Assembly (NCBI RefSeq): GCF_004342445.1
Contig: NZ_SLWW01000003.1
Location: 248,001-312,000, forward strand
Reading direction: 5' to 3'
Source of the DNA: Rhodovulum euryhalinum
GTDB lineage: Bacteria; Pseudomonadota; Alphaproteobacteria; Rhodobacterales; Rhodobacteraceae
DNA length: 64,000 nucleotides
The translations under genes and the position numbers were made by a program. Numbering within the stretch: the first letter of the stretch is position 1; each line of letters starts with the position of its first letter. Of the stretch, positions 16,682-25,437 are shown piece by piece. The notes under the pieces were generated by a model that was not told the DNA's origin, did no database searches, and saw only the letters and a program-made list of their open reading frames with translations.

Positions 16682-17542
16682 ATGAAATCCAAGCCGCTCA
16701 ACATGATGACGGCACTGGCTGCGGGCCTGGCGATGTCTGCCGGGGCCGTGGCCGCAGACCCGGATGCCACCCTGGTCATCAACGGCGAAATTCCGATCGT
16801 CACGAGGACCGAGGCGCCCGCGCATCTTGAAGGGGCCCTTGACGAGATCCGGTCGGGCTGGACGTTCCGCACCAAGGAAACCCAGGCGCTCCAGATGGAC
16901 GATTTCGAGAACCCGGGCATGGGACCCGCCGAAGAGGCGATGACCGTGTGGGAAACCGCCGATGGCACCGAGGGCAAGTCCTGTGCCGATTGCCACGGCG
17001 CGGTCGAGGACGGCATGAAGGGCGTGCGCGCGGTCTATCCGAAATGGGTGGAGAGCGCGGGCGAGGTGCGCTCCATCGAACAGATGATCAACGAGTGCCG
17101 CACCACCCGGATGGGCGCCGAGGAATGGCAATACATCGGCTCCGAAATGGTCAACATGACGGCGCTGATTTCTTCCGTCTCGCGCGGCATGCCGATGAAC
17201 GTGGCGATCGACGGGCCCGCGGCCGAGACCTGGGCCAAGGGCAAGGAGATCTACTACACCCGCTTCGGCCAGCTCGACTTGTCCTGCGCGAATTGCCACG
17301 AAGAGAACTTCGACAACTACATCCGGGCCGATCACCTCAGCATGGGGATGACCAACGGCTTTCCGACCTACCGGCTGAAGAACACCAAGCTCAATGCGGT
17401 GCATGACCGGTTCAAGGGCTGCATCCGCGATACCCGCGGCGTGCCGTTCGGTGTCGGCTCGCCCGAGTTTGTCGCGCTGGAGCTCTACGTTGCCTCGCGC
17501 GGCAACGGCCTGTCGGTCGAGGGCCCCTCGGTCCGCAACTGA
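16682..17542 (+). CDS. soxA: Diheme cytochrome c SoxA
   Basis: A 286-residue periplasmic protein with signal peptide 1-25, two heme motifs C101-ADC-H105 and C202-ANC-H206, and C247 in KGCIRDTRG, the persulfide-modified cysteine ligand of the active-site heme. This makes it the diheme form of SoxA, as in Paracoccus and Rhodovulum. With SoxX it starts thiosulfate oxidation on SoxY. A terminator-like hairpin lies just after its stop, so soxXYZA is probably the most abundant transcript. Confidence 0.96.
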   Translation: MKSKPLNMMTALAAGLAMSAGAVAADPDATLVINGEIPIVTRTEAPAHLEGALDEIRSGWTFRTKETQALQMDDFENPGMGPAEEAMTVWETADGTEGKSCADCHGAVEDGMKGVRAVYPKWVESAGEVRSIEQMINECRTTRMGAEEWQYIGSEMVNMTALISSVSRGMPMNVAIDGPAAETWAKGKEIYYTRFGQLDLSCANCHEENFDNYIRADHLSMGMTNGFPTYRLKNTKLNAVHDRFKGCIRDTRGVPFGVGSPEFVALELYVASRGNGLSVEGPSVRN

Positions 17543-17548
17543 TCGCGG

Positions 17549-17581
17549 AACCCGCGCCGGCGCGGTCGGTGCGGGTTTTTT
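17549..17581 (+). terminator. Terminator-like hairpin between soxA and soxB
   Basis: Arms AACCCGC (17549-17555) and GCGGGTT (17571-17577), with an internal GC-rich loop, followed by a run of T (17576-17581). It starts 6 bases after the soxA stop and lies 69 bases before soxB. It probably causes partial termination, lowering soxBCD relative to soxXYZA. Confidence 0.7.
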
Positions 17582-17649
17582 CTGCCCGGAAATATTCAGT
17601 TTCGCGCATGTGACAATGCGCGGGACGTGCCAGAAAGGACGCTGAGACG

Positions 17650-19341
17650 ATGATTTCGCGGAGGGATTTCCTGCAGGCCGCGGTGGCCGCATCCGCCGTC
17701 TACGGGGCTTCGGGCATCGGCAACTGGGCGCGTCTCGCCGCGCAGCAGGCGCTGACGCAGGACCAGTTGCTGAACTTCGACACCTTCGGCAACGTCACGC
17801 TGATCCACGTCACCGACATCCACGGCCAGCTTAAGCCGATCTGGTTCCGCGAGCCGGAGATCAACCTGGGCGTCGGCGACGTGAACGGCAAGCCGCCGCA
17901 TGTCACGGGCGAGGATTTCCTCAGGATGTTCGACATAAAGCCGGGCACGCCCGAGGCCTATGCGCTGACCCATGTCGATTTCGTCTCGCTCGCCCGCGGC
18001 TACGGCAAGATGGGCGGGCTGGACCGGGTGGCGACCGTGATCAACGCGATCCGCGCCGACCGGCCCGACGCGCTGCTGCTGGACGGCGGCGACACGTGGC
18101 ACGGCTCCTACACCTGCTTCAAGACCGCCGGGCAGGACATGGTCAACGCGATGAACGCGCTGAAGCCCGACGCGATGACCAGCCACTGGGAATTCACCCT
18201 CGGCATCGACCGGGTGACCGAGATCGTCGAAAGCCTGCCCTTCCCGTTCCTCGGCGCCAACATTTTCGACGCCGAATGGGACGAACCCGCCTACGAGCCC
18301 TACAAGATGTTCGACCGCGGCGGCGCGCAGATCGCCGTGATCGGCCAGGCCTTCCCCTACATGCCGATCGCCAATCCGGGCTGGATGTTCCCGGGCCTTT
18401 CGTTTGGTGTGCGCGAGGAACGCATGGCCGCGGTCGTGGCCGAGGTGCGTGACGCGGGCGCCGACCTGGTGGTGGTGCTGTCCCACAACGGTTTCGACAC
18501 TGACCGCAGGATGGCCGCTCAGGTGCCCGGCATCGACGTCATCCTGACCGGCCACACCCATGATGCGTTGCCCGAGCCGGTGATGGTGGGCAAGACGATG
18601 CTGATCGCCTCGGGATCGAACGGCAAGTTCGTGACGCGCCTTGATCTCGATGTGCAGGGGGGGCAGCTTCTGGGCTTCCGCCACAAGCTGATCCCGATCT
18701 TCTCGGACGTGATCGCGCCCGATGCCGACATGGCCGCGCTGATCGACGAGCAGCGCGCGCCCTACACGGCGGACCTCGAAAAGGTGCTGGGCACCACTGA
18801 CAGCCTGCTCTACCGCCGGGGCAACTTCAACGGCACCTGGGACGACCTGATCTGCAACGCCCTGATCGAGGAGCGCGAGGCCGACATCGCGCTGTCGCCC
18901 GGTTTCCGCTGGGGGCCGAGCCTGCTGCCGGGCGAGCCGATCACCCGAGAGGACGTGTTCAACGCGACCTCGATGAGCTACCCGAACGCCTACCGCTCGG
19001 AAATGACCGGCGAAATGCTGCACATCATCCTGGAAGACGTGGCCGACAACCTGTTCAACCCCGACCCCTACTACCAGCAGGGCGGCGACATGGTCCGCGT
19101 TGGCGGCATGGGCTACCACATCGACGTATCGAAACCGCAGGGCAGCCGCATCACCAACATGACGCTGCTGAAGACCGGCGAGGCGATCGACCCGGGCAGG
19201 AGTTACGTCGTCTCGGGCTGGGCCAGCGTGAACGAGGGCACCGAGGGACCGCCGATCTGGCAGGTGGTCGAGGATTACATCACCCGCAAGGGCACCGTTT
19301 CGGTCGATCCGAACAAATCGGTGCAGGTCAGCGGGGCATAA
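17650..19341 (+). CDS. soxB: S-sulfosulfanyl-L-cysteine sulfohydrolase SoxB
   Basis: A 563-residue Tat-exported enzyme (leader ISRRDFLQAA) of the 5'-nucleotidase-like metallophosphoesterase fold. Metal-site motifs are visible: TDIHGQL, DGGDTWHGS, SHWEFTLG and TGHTHD. The C-terminal nucleotidase-type domain is complete. SoxB uses two manganese ions to cleave the terminal sulfone from SoxY-bound thiosulfate as sulfate. The start follows AAAGGACGC. It is the first gene after the soxA terminator and is followed by soxC. Confidence 0.97.
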   Translation: MISRRDFLQAAVAASAVYGASGIGNWARLAAQQALTQDQLLNFDTFGNVTLIHVTDIHGQLKPIWFREPEINLGVGDVNGKPPHVTGEDFLRMFDIKPGTPEAYALTHVDFVSLARGYGKMGGLDRVATVINAIRADRPDALLLDGGDTWHGSYTCFKTAGQDMVNAMNALKPDAMTSHWEFTLGIDRVTEIVESLPFPFLGANIFDAEWDEPAYEPYKMFDRGGAQIAVIGQAFPYMPIANPGWMFPGLSFGVREERMAAVVAEVRDAGADLVVVLSHNGFDTDRRMAAQVPGIDVILTGHTHDALPEPVMVGKTMLIASGSNGKFVTRLDLDVQGGQLLGFRHKLIPIFSDVIAPDADMAALIDEQRAPYTADLEKVLGTTDSLLYRRGNFNGTWDDLICNALIEEREADIALSPGFRWGPSLLPGEPITREDVFNATSMSYPNAYRSEMTGEMLHIILEDVADNLFNPDPYYQQGGDMVRVGGMGYHIDVSKPQGSRITNMTLLKTGEAIDPGRSYVVSGWASVNEGTEGPPIWQVVEDYITRKGTVSVDPNKSVQVSGA

Positions 19342-19388
19342 GCGAGATGAGCGAGATTTCCAGACGAGACGAGGAGGAGGTTGCAGAC

Positions 19389-20657
19389 ATGACCGATCGG
19401 TCCCAACCCTCGACGACGCGGCGCGGGTTTCTCAAGGCGGGGCTGGCCACGGGCGGGGCGATGGCTGCCGGCGGGGCGGCGCTTGCGGCGGAACCCGATC
19501 CGCTGATCACCGAGGTCCAGCCCTGGGCCCAGGGTCTGGGCGAGGGTGTCGACGCCACGCCCTACGGGCTGCCCATCGAGTACGAATCTGACGTGATCCG
19601 CCGGAACGTGCCCTGGCTGACGGCCGATCCGATCTCGTCGATCAACTTTACCCCGATCCATGCCCTCGATGGCACGATCACGCCACAGGGCTGTGCCTTC
19701 GAGCGGCACCATTCCGGCGCGATAGAACTGCGCAAGGAAGACTACCGGCTGATGATCAACGGGCTGGTGGATACGCCGCTGGTCTTCACCTACGAGGATC
19801 TGGAACGCTTTCCGCGCGTGAACCACGTCTATTTCTGCGAATGTGCGGCGAATACCGGCATGGAATGGGCGGGCGCGCAGCTGAACGGCGCCCAGTTCAC
19901 GCATGGCATGATCCACAACATGGAATATACCGGCGTGCCGCTGCGCACCCTGCTGAACGAGGCCGGTATCAAGCCCGAGGGCAAGTGGGTCTATGTCGAA
20001 GGGGCGGATGCCTCGTCGAATGGCCGTTCGATCCCGTTGGAAAAGGCACTTGACGACGTTCTGGTGGCCTTCAAGGCTAATGGCGAGGCGCTGCGCAAGG
20101 AACATGGCTATCCGGTGCGGCTGTGCGTGCCGGGCTGGGAGGGCAACCTCTGGATCAAGTGGCTGCGCCGCATCGAGGTGACCAGCCAGGCCATCGAAAG
20201 CCGTGAAGAGACGTCGAAATACACCGACACGCTGGCCGACGGCACCTCGCGCAAATGGACCTGGGTCATGGACGCGAAATCGGTCATCACCTCGCCCAGC
20301 CCGCAATCGCCGATCAAGCACGGCCCCGGTCCGCTGGTCGTCACCGGGCTTGCCTGGTCGGGCCGCGGCGCGATCGAGCGGGTGGATGTCTCGCTCGACG
20401 GCGGCAAGACCTGGCAGACCGCGCGGCTGGCCCAGCCCGGACAGGCGATGGCACTGTCGCGCTTCTACCTCGATATCGACTGGGACGGGTCCGAAATGCT
20501 GCTTCAGTCGCGGGCAATGGACAGCACCGGTTACGTGCAGCCCACCAAGGCGCAGTTGCGCGACGTGCGCGGGCTGAACTCGATCTATCACAACAACTGC
20601 ATCCAGACCTGGTGGGTCCGGGAAACCGGGGAGGCCGAGAATGTCGAAGTTTCGTGA
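19389..20657 (+). CDS. soxC: Sulfane dehydrogenase molybdoprotein subunit SoxC
   Basis: A 422-residue Tat-exported protein (TTRRGFLKAG) of the sulfite-oxidase family, with a molybdopterin domain whose Mo-ligand Cys lies in VYFCECAAN, and a C-terminal Mo-co dimerisation domain. With SoxD it oxidises the sulfane sulfur left on SoxY by six electrons. The ATG at 19389 is preceded by GAGGAGGAGG; the start at 19347 would delay the Tat motif. SoxD starts inside its last codons (17-base overlap), so the pair is translationally coupled. Having soxCD means thiosulfate goes to sulfate without sulfur globules. Confidence 0.96.
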   Translation: MTDRSQPSTTRRGFLKAGLATGGAMAAGGAALAAEPDPLITEVQPWAQGLGEGVDATPYGLPIEYESDVIRRNVPWLTADPISSINFTPIHALDGTITPQGCAFERHHSGAIELRKEDYRLMINGLVDTPLVFTYEDLERFPRVNHVYFCECAANTGMEWAGAQLNGAQFTHGMIHNMEYTGVPLRTLLNEAGIKPEGKWVYVEGADASSNGRSIPLEKALDDVLVAFKANGEALRKEHGYPVRLCVPGWEGNLWIKWLRRIEVTSQAIESREETSKYTDTLADGTSRKWTWVMDAKSVITSPSPQSPIKHGPGPLVVTGLAWSGRGAIERVDVSLDGGKTWQTARLAQPGQAMALSRFYLDIDWDGSEMLLQSRAMDSTGYVQPTKAQLRDVRGLNSIYHNNCIQTWWVRETGEAENVEVS

Positions 20658-21675
20658 TCTGGTGATCGGCACGGCGCTGGCCACGACCCTGGCCGCGGCG
20701 CCGGCACTGGCCGAGAAACTGGGCCTGGGCCGCGCCGCGCTGCCCGAGGAAATCGCCGCCTGGGACATGGATGTCGCCCCCGACGGCACCGGCCTTCCGG
20801 TGGGCTCGGGCTCGGTCGAGGATGGCGAGATGCTGTTCTCGGAGAATTGTGCGGTCTGCCACGGCGAGTTTGCCGAAGGCGTCGACAACTGGCCCAAGCT
20901 GGCGGGCGGCGACGGCACGCTGGACGACGCCGATCCGCTCAAGACCGTGGGCTCCTACTGGCCCTACCTCTCGACCGTCTGGGATTATGTCCACCGCTCG
21001 ATGCCGTTCGGTGGCGCGCAGACGCTGGCGCCTGACGAGGTTTATGCGATCACGGCCTACATTCTTTACTCGAACTACCTGGTCGAGGACGATTTCGTTC
21101 TGTCGAACGAGAATTTCCTCGATGTCGCGATGCCCAACGCGGACGGCTTCATCGTGGATGATCGCGACCAGGTCGAACTGCCGCTGTTCTCGCAAGAGCC
21201 GTGCATGAGCGATTGCAAGGACAGCGTCGAGATCACCATGCGCGCCGCCGTGCTGGACGTGACGCCCGACGAACTGACCGAGGATGTTGCGCGCGAGCAG
21301 GAGGCGATCAAGGCTGCGGCTGCGGCGCAGCAGGCGGCACCGATCAAGCTGCCCGACCCCAAGCTGGTCGCGGCGGGTGAGAAGGTGTTCGCCGAATGCA
21401 AGGCCTGCCATCAGGTTGGCGAAAGCGCCAAGCACCGCGTCGGCCCCGTGCTGAACGGGGTGGTGGGGCGCCAGGTCGGACAGGCCGAGGGCTTCAACTA
21501 TTCGCCGGCGATCAGGAAGGCGGCCGAGCAGGGCATGATCTGGGACCATGCGACGCTGGACGCCTATCTCGCAAGCCCGCGCTCGGTGATCGAGAAGGGC
21601 CGGATGTCCTTCCAGGGGCTTCGGTCCGAAGACGATCGCGAGGCGGTGATCGCCTATCTGCGCACCTTCAATTGA
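20641..21675 (+). CDS. soxD: Sulfane dehydrogenase diheme cytochrome c subunit SoxD
   Basis: A 344-residue periplasmic protein with signal peptide 1-24, first heme motif C70-AVC-H74 and second C253-KAC-H257. The two cytochrome domains are joined by a linker rich in Glu and Ala (about 212-235). It accepts electrons from the SoxC molybdenum centre. The start overlaps soxC. A strong terminator follows 27 bases after the stop. Confidence 0.95.
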   Translation: MSKFRDLVIGTALATTLAAAPALAEKLGLGRAALPEEIAAWDMDVAPDGTGLPVGSGSVEDGEMLFSENCAVCHGEFAEGVDNWPKLAGGDGTLDDADPLKTVGSYWPYLSTVWDYVHRSMPFGGAQTLAPDEVYAITAYILYSNYLVEDDFVLSNENFLDVAMPNADGFIVDDRDQVELPLFSQEPCMSDCKDSVEITMRAAVLDVTPDELTEDVAREQEAIKAAAAAQQAAPIKLPDPKLVAAGEKVFAECKACHQVGESAKHRVGPVLNGVVGRQVGQAEGFNYSPAIRKAAEQGMIWDHATLDAYLASPRSVIEKGRMSFQGLRSEDDREAVIAYLRTFN

Positions 21676-21702
21676 TATCGGTTTCTGCTCCCGCACCATC
21701 CT

Positions 21703-21729
21703 GCGGCCCCCACCGGGGCCGCTTTTTTT
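21703..21729 (+). terminator. Rho-independent terminator after soxD
   Basis: Perfect 8-base arms GCGGCCCC (21703-21710) and GGGGCCGC (21715-21722), 4-base loop, then seven T (21723-21729). It separates soxBCD from soxEF. Confidence 0.88.
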
Positions 21730-21881
21730 CCGCATTTCGCCGTTGCCGGGACGGCACCGCCCCGGGTGGGATTAAAGAATTGGAAAAATTTGACTTTTTC
21801 GCAACGACGCCAATGCGGGAATCCGCTTTCGGCCCGCAGGATTCGCTTGATTGGCCGGGTTCTCCATCGCATCCTTTGAAT

Positions 21882-22598
21882 ATGAGGGAGGCATTTTTCC
21901 TGGCTCTCGCGCTCGCCACGGGAGGGGCGGGTGCGGGGTGGGCCGAGACCGCGGTCTCGGCCATCGGCGACGCCGAGCGTGGCGCCGATATCTGGATATT
22001 CTGCAGTGGCTGCCACCAGATCGGTCCCGATGCCGAAATCGGGATCGGGCCGCCGCTGACCGGAATCTTCGGCCGCCGGGCAGCCTCGGTCGACGGGTTT
22101 CCCTATTCGAGGTCGATGACCCGGGCAGGCCGCGACGGGCTGACATGGACACTTGAAACGCTCGACGCCTATATCGAGAATCCGCGGGTTCTGGTCAGCG
22201 GCACGAGGATGAGCTTTGACGGGCTCGAAGATGCGGGAGAACGGGCGGATCTGCTGGCCTTCCTGCGCGTATACTCGGACAAGCCGTCGAACATCCCCGA
22301 GGCCGCGCCGACCGCACGGGCGGATGTGCCCACGCTGCCGCCCGAAACGCTGGCCATCGTTGGCGACCGCGCCTATGGCGAGTATCTTTCCAGCGAATGT
22401 ACCACCTGCCACCAGCGCGACGGGTCGGACAAGGGCATCCCTTCGATCGTGCTCTGGCCCGAAGAGAATTTCGTCCTCGCGATGCATGCCTATCGGCAAA
22501 AGCTCAGGCCCCATCCGGTGATGCAGATGATGGCCGGGCGGCTCACCGACGAGGAGATTGCGGCGCTGGCCGCTTATTTCGGTTCGCTGACCCCATAG
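21882..22598 (+). CDS. soxE: Diheme cytochrome c SoxE
   Basis: A 238-residue periplasmic cytochrome with signal peptide 1-21 (ending GWA-ETA) and heme motifs C41-SGC-H45 and C173-TTC-H177. The first half resembles SoxD-type cytochrome c, the second a sulfide-dehydrogenase cytochrome subunit. It is the electron-accepting partner of SoxF. The start at 21882 gives a clean signal peptide but only a weak ribosome-binding site; in-frame sequence continues far upstream through the soxD terminator, which is not plausible coding. SoxF follows 58 bases later. Confidence 0.85.
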   Translation: MREAFFLALALATGGAGAGWAETAVSAIGDAERGADIWIFCSGCHQIGPDAEIGIGPPLTGIFGRRAASVDGFPYSRSMTRAGRDGLTWTLETLDAYIENPRVLVSGTRMSFDGLEDAGERADLLAFLRVYSDKPSNIPEAAPTARADVPTLPPETLAIVGDRAYGEYLSSECTTCHQRDGSDKGIPSIVLWPEENFVLAMHAYRQKLRPHPVMQMMAGRLTDEEIAALAAYFGSLTP

Positions 22599-22656
22599 CG
22601 GGCCCCACGATCGCGACATTGGAAACGCGCGACTTAGTCCCAGGGAGGAGACAAGG

Positions 22657-23922
22657 ATGACACTGAACAGACGGAGCTTTCTCGGCGCGAGTCTCGCGGC
22701 CGGGGCCGCGTTGTCGGCACCGAGGGCCATCGGTCAGGCCCGCCCGCGGGTGGTGATCGTCGGCGGCGGTGCGGGCGGCGCGACGGCCGCGCGCTATATA
22801 GCCAAGGACAGCCAGGGCGCGATCGACGTGACGCTGATCGAACCCACGCGCACCTACTACACCTGCTTCTTCTCGAATCTCTATCTCGGCGGTTTCCGCG
22901 ACTTTGCCTCGATCGGCCACAGCTATGGCGCGCTCGCCTCGGGCTACGGCATAAACGTGCTCCATGACTGGGTGATCGGTGTGGATCGCGACGCCAGGAC
23001 GGTCACGACGGCGGCGGGTCATACGCTGCCCTATGACCGGCTGATCGTCTCGCCGGGGATCGACTTTGTCGAGGGCTCGGTGCCTGGCTGGGACATCTCG
23101 GCCCAGAACAGGATGCCCCATTCCTGGAAGGCGGGCAGCCAGACCCAGCTGCTCAAGGCGCAGATCGAGGCGATGCCCGAGGGCGGGGTCTTTGCCATGG
23201 TCGCCCCCCCCGATCCGTTCCGTTGCCCGCCCGGCCCCTACGAGCGCGTCTCGATGGTGGCCCATGTCCTGAAGGCGACCAACCCGACCGCCAAGATCCT
23301 CATCCTCGATCCCAAGGCCAGCTTCTCGAAACAGGCGCTGTTCGAGGAGGGATGGCAGCGGCATTATGCCGGCATGGTCGATCGCATCGGTCCCGATTTC
23401 GGGGGCGCTAACGTCTCGGTCAATCCCGAGGCAATGGAGGTCGATATCGACGGTACCGTCGAAAAGGTGGATGTCTGCAACGTGATCCCCGCGCAGAAGG
23501 CGGGGCGTATCGCCGAGATCGCCGGGCTGACGGACGACAGCGGCTTCTGTCCCATCGTCCCCGCCACGATGCAAAGCCGGATGGACGAGACTGTCTTTGT
23601 CCTTGGCGACGCGACCATTGCGGGCGACATGCCGAAATCGGGCTTCTCGGCCAACAGCCACGCCAAGGTGGCGGCAATGCAGGTGCGCGCGGCGCTGACC
23701 GGGTCCACCGCCTTCCCGGCGAAATATTCCAACACCTGCTGGTCGCTGATCGACACCGATGACGGGGTCAAGGTCGGCGCTTCCTACGCGCCGACCGACG
23801 AGAAGATCGCCAAGGTGGACGGCTTCGTCAGCCAGACCGGCGAGGACGCGGCGCTGCGGAAGGCGACCTACGAGGAAAGCGTCGGCTGGTATGCGGGGAT
23901 CACGGCCGACATGTTCGGCTGA
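22657..23922 (+). CDS. soxF: FAD-dependent sulfide dehydrogenase (flavocytochrome c) SoxF
   Basis: A 421-residue Tat-exported flavoprotein (NRRSFLGASL) with the FAD-binding GGGAGG motif. C70 in TYYTCFF fits the covalent FAD-attachment cysteine of FccB. C190 (FRCPPGPYER) and C361 (NTCWSL) fit its redox-active disulfide. With SoxE it oxidises sulfide, or reactive sulfane species, in the periplasm and may help reactivate SoxYZ. The start follows GGGAGGAGAC. A strong terminator follows. soxG and soxH, present in Paracoccus, are absent here. Confidence 0.95.
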   Translation: MTLNRRSFLGASLAAGAALSAPRAIGQARPRVVIVGGGAGGATAARYIAKDSQGAIDVTLIEPTRTYYTCFFSNLYLGGFRDFASIGHSYGALASGYGINVLHDWVIGVDRDARTVTTAAGHTLPYDRLIVSPGIDFVEGSVPGWDISAQNRMPHSWKAGSQTQLLKAQIEAMPEGGVFAMVAPPDPFRCPPGPYERVSMVAHVLKATNPTAKILILDPKASFSKQALFEEGWQRHYAGMVDRIGPDFGGANVSVNPEAMEVDIDGTVEKVDVCNVIPAQKAGRIAEIAGLTDDSGFCPIVPATMQSRMDETVFVLGDATIAGDMPKSGFSANSHAKVAAMQVRAALTGSTAFPAKYSNTCWSLIDTDDGVKVGASYAPTDEKIAKVDGFVSQTGEDAALRKATYEESVGWYAGITADMFG

Positions 23923-23947
23923 CCGCCCGCAAGGTGGCAGAGATCGA

Positions 23948-23980
23948 CCCCGCCCGGGCATGTGCTGCGGGCGGGGTTTT
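23948..23980 (+). terminator. Rho-independent terminator after soxF
   Basis: Arms CCCCGCCCG (23948-23956) and CGGGCGGGG (23968-23976), 11-base loop, followed by TTTT. It marks the end of the soxEF transcript. Confidence 0.85.
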
Positions 23981-24145
23981 CGTCCGGTCGGCGGCTTGTC
24001 GCCACCGGACCGCCCGCCCGTTCCGTCGAAGCGGCAGGCCGGGGCGGCATGTGGTATGATCCCTGGAGCCGGAATCCGGATAGTGCCGGGCGAGAATCAT
24101 GGTACAACTGGGCGGCGAGGGACTGGTTCGGGAGGAGCCAGGAAC

Positions 24146-24370
24146 GTGAGTACCATACGCGACAAACGGCCAGGCCAGATGTGCCGGGCCTGCCTTGACG
24201 ATCACGAACTGATCCTTGGCAAGCTGGGGCCCATGCCCGATGCCGCGCTGCGCGCAATGGCGGGCTATGGTCTCAGCGATCAGGAGATGGCGCGCTATTT
24301 CGGTGTCACCCCGTCCTCGCTGCGTCGGCTCAAGCGCAGCCTGAACGTATCGGCGACGCTGATCGACTGA
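24146..24370 (+). CDS. 74-residue protein with N-terminal CxxC and helix-turn-helix-like region
   Basis: A GTG start at 24146 after GGAGGAGCC opens a 74-residue frame. It begins VSTIRDKRPGQ, has C12-R-A-C15 near the N-terminus, and then a region (about 45-67: GLSDQEMARYFGVTPSSLRRL) that reads like a helix-turn-helix. It is too short and basic to be an enzyme. It could be a thiol- or metal-sensing DNA-binding protein. It is monocistronic downstream of the soxF terminator; a link to sulfur metabolism is only suggested by position. No family is recognised. Confidence 0.6.
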   Translation: MSTIRDKRPGQMCRACLDDHELILGKLGPMPDAALRAMAGYGLSDQEMARYFGVTPSSLRRLKRSLNVSATLID

Positions 24371-24551
24371 GCCCGCCAGAGCCAAAGGGCGCGGCGATAT
24401 CGCCGGTTCGGCGGATCAAGGGCAATGGTCTGGCTTGGGCCGCGCCAACCGCACAACCGGACAGGAGCAGGTGCGCTCCGGCAGGGCAGGGCCCGTGACA
24501 ACCGGCCCCATTCTGCCGCGGGAACGATTGGCCGGGCGGCGCGCGGCGCCC

Positions 24552-25049
24552 TTATCCCGCCGGACTGAAATCCCCATAGGCGCCGCCGGCGAAGACCAGC
24601 GGCGGCCCCTCACGGCGCGCCACCTCGTCGACGCGGCCCACCACGATGGCGTGGTCGCCCGCCTCGTGCAGTGCGACGCGGGTGCACAGGAACCGTGCGA
24701 TCCAGCCTTCGTCCAGCAGCGGCGGCCCGGTCTCGGTCCATTCCAGCGCCAGCCCCTCGAACGCGCCGCCCGAACTGGCAAAGCGATGCGCCAGCGCATC
24801 TTCGCCCGCGCCCAGCACGTGAACGGCAAACCGCTCTGCCCCGGACATCGCCGGGAACCGGCGCGAGGCGCGGGCGGGCGACCACAGCACCAGCGGCGGA
24901 TCCAGCGAGACCGAGGAAAAGCTGTTCGCCGTCATACCCACCGGGCCGGCGCCGCTGTCGACCGTGACCACCGTGACGCCGGTCGCAAAGCAGCCCAGCG
25001 CGTCGCGGTACTGCCGCTCGGTCGCGGGGCCGGGGGTGAATCGTTGCAT
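24552..25049 (-). CDS. Flavin reductase domain protein
   Basis: A 165-residue protein with the flavin-reductase-like split-barrel fold: FATGVTVVT, the GMTANSFSSVSLDPPLVLW segment and the GDHAIVVGRV strand are all diagnostic. It probably reduces FMN or FAD with NAD(P)H for a two-component monooxygenase, or acts as a stand-alone reductase. No monooxygenase partner lies beside it. It has a single-gene layout, about 180 bases after the 74-residue gene on the other strand. Confidence 0.88.
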   Translation of the reverse strand: MQRFTPGPATERQYRDALGCFATGVTVVTVDSGAGPVGMTANSFSSVSLDPPLVLWSPARASRRFPAMSGAERFAVHVLGAGEDALAHRFASSGGAFEGLALEWTETGPPLLDEGWIARFLCTRVALHEAGDHAIVVGRVDEVARREGPPLVFAGGAYGDFSPAG

Positions 25050-25437
25050 GGCCGGGCATCCTCTCGCTGGCGTCGGAGGGCGAGAATGCGCGATCGTCCG
25101 GGCGGCGGCAACCGTCCAGCGCCGCTACCCCGCGCGGTTCACGGAGCATCTGCATGCGCCGGGCGCGTGGCAACCGGGCGGTGTCGCAGTTGTTCCGGCC
25201 AAGCGCGGCGGCCGACGCCACCCTTCGCCGAAGTGTCAGGCCAGGAAAAAGGGGGCGGCCTGAGCGGCTGCCCCCTGCACTCGTTCAAAGACTGTTTGAA
25301 ATGTGCGGCCGCCCGCAGGCGTAAAGATGTAACCGATGTCCCCACCGGCACCCTTGAATGATTCCAATTATACACATGTTGTGCGACGCTACGGCAACCA
25401 ATATGTGAAAGCACGGTGAACAAACCTATCCTGATGC
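25050..25437. other. Gene-poor interval with a minus-strand terminator and a small dyad
   Basis: 388 bases without a convincing gene; the reading frames here have no start signals or family likeness. It holds the terminator at 25246-25275, a perfect dyad TTCAAA-N5-TTTGAA (25284-25300) of unknown meaning, and an AT-richer stretch (about 25320-25440) before the end of the PhnM-like gene. Confidence 0.6.
25246..25275 (-). terminator. Terminator after the minus-strand PhnM-like gene
   Basis: Read on the minus strand: arms GGGGGCAGCC and GGCCGCCCCC (one G-T pair) with a 5-base loop (25261-25265), then TTTTT (25246-25250). It lies about 160 bases past the stop of the PhnM-like gene and probably ends the phnF-phnM-like transcript. 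Confidence 0.75.
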
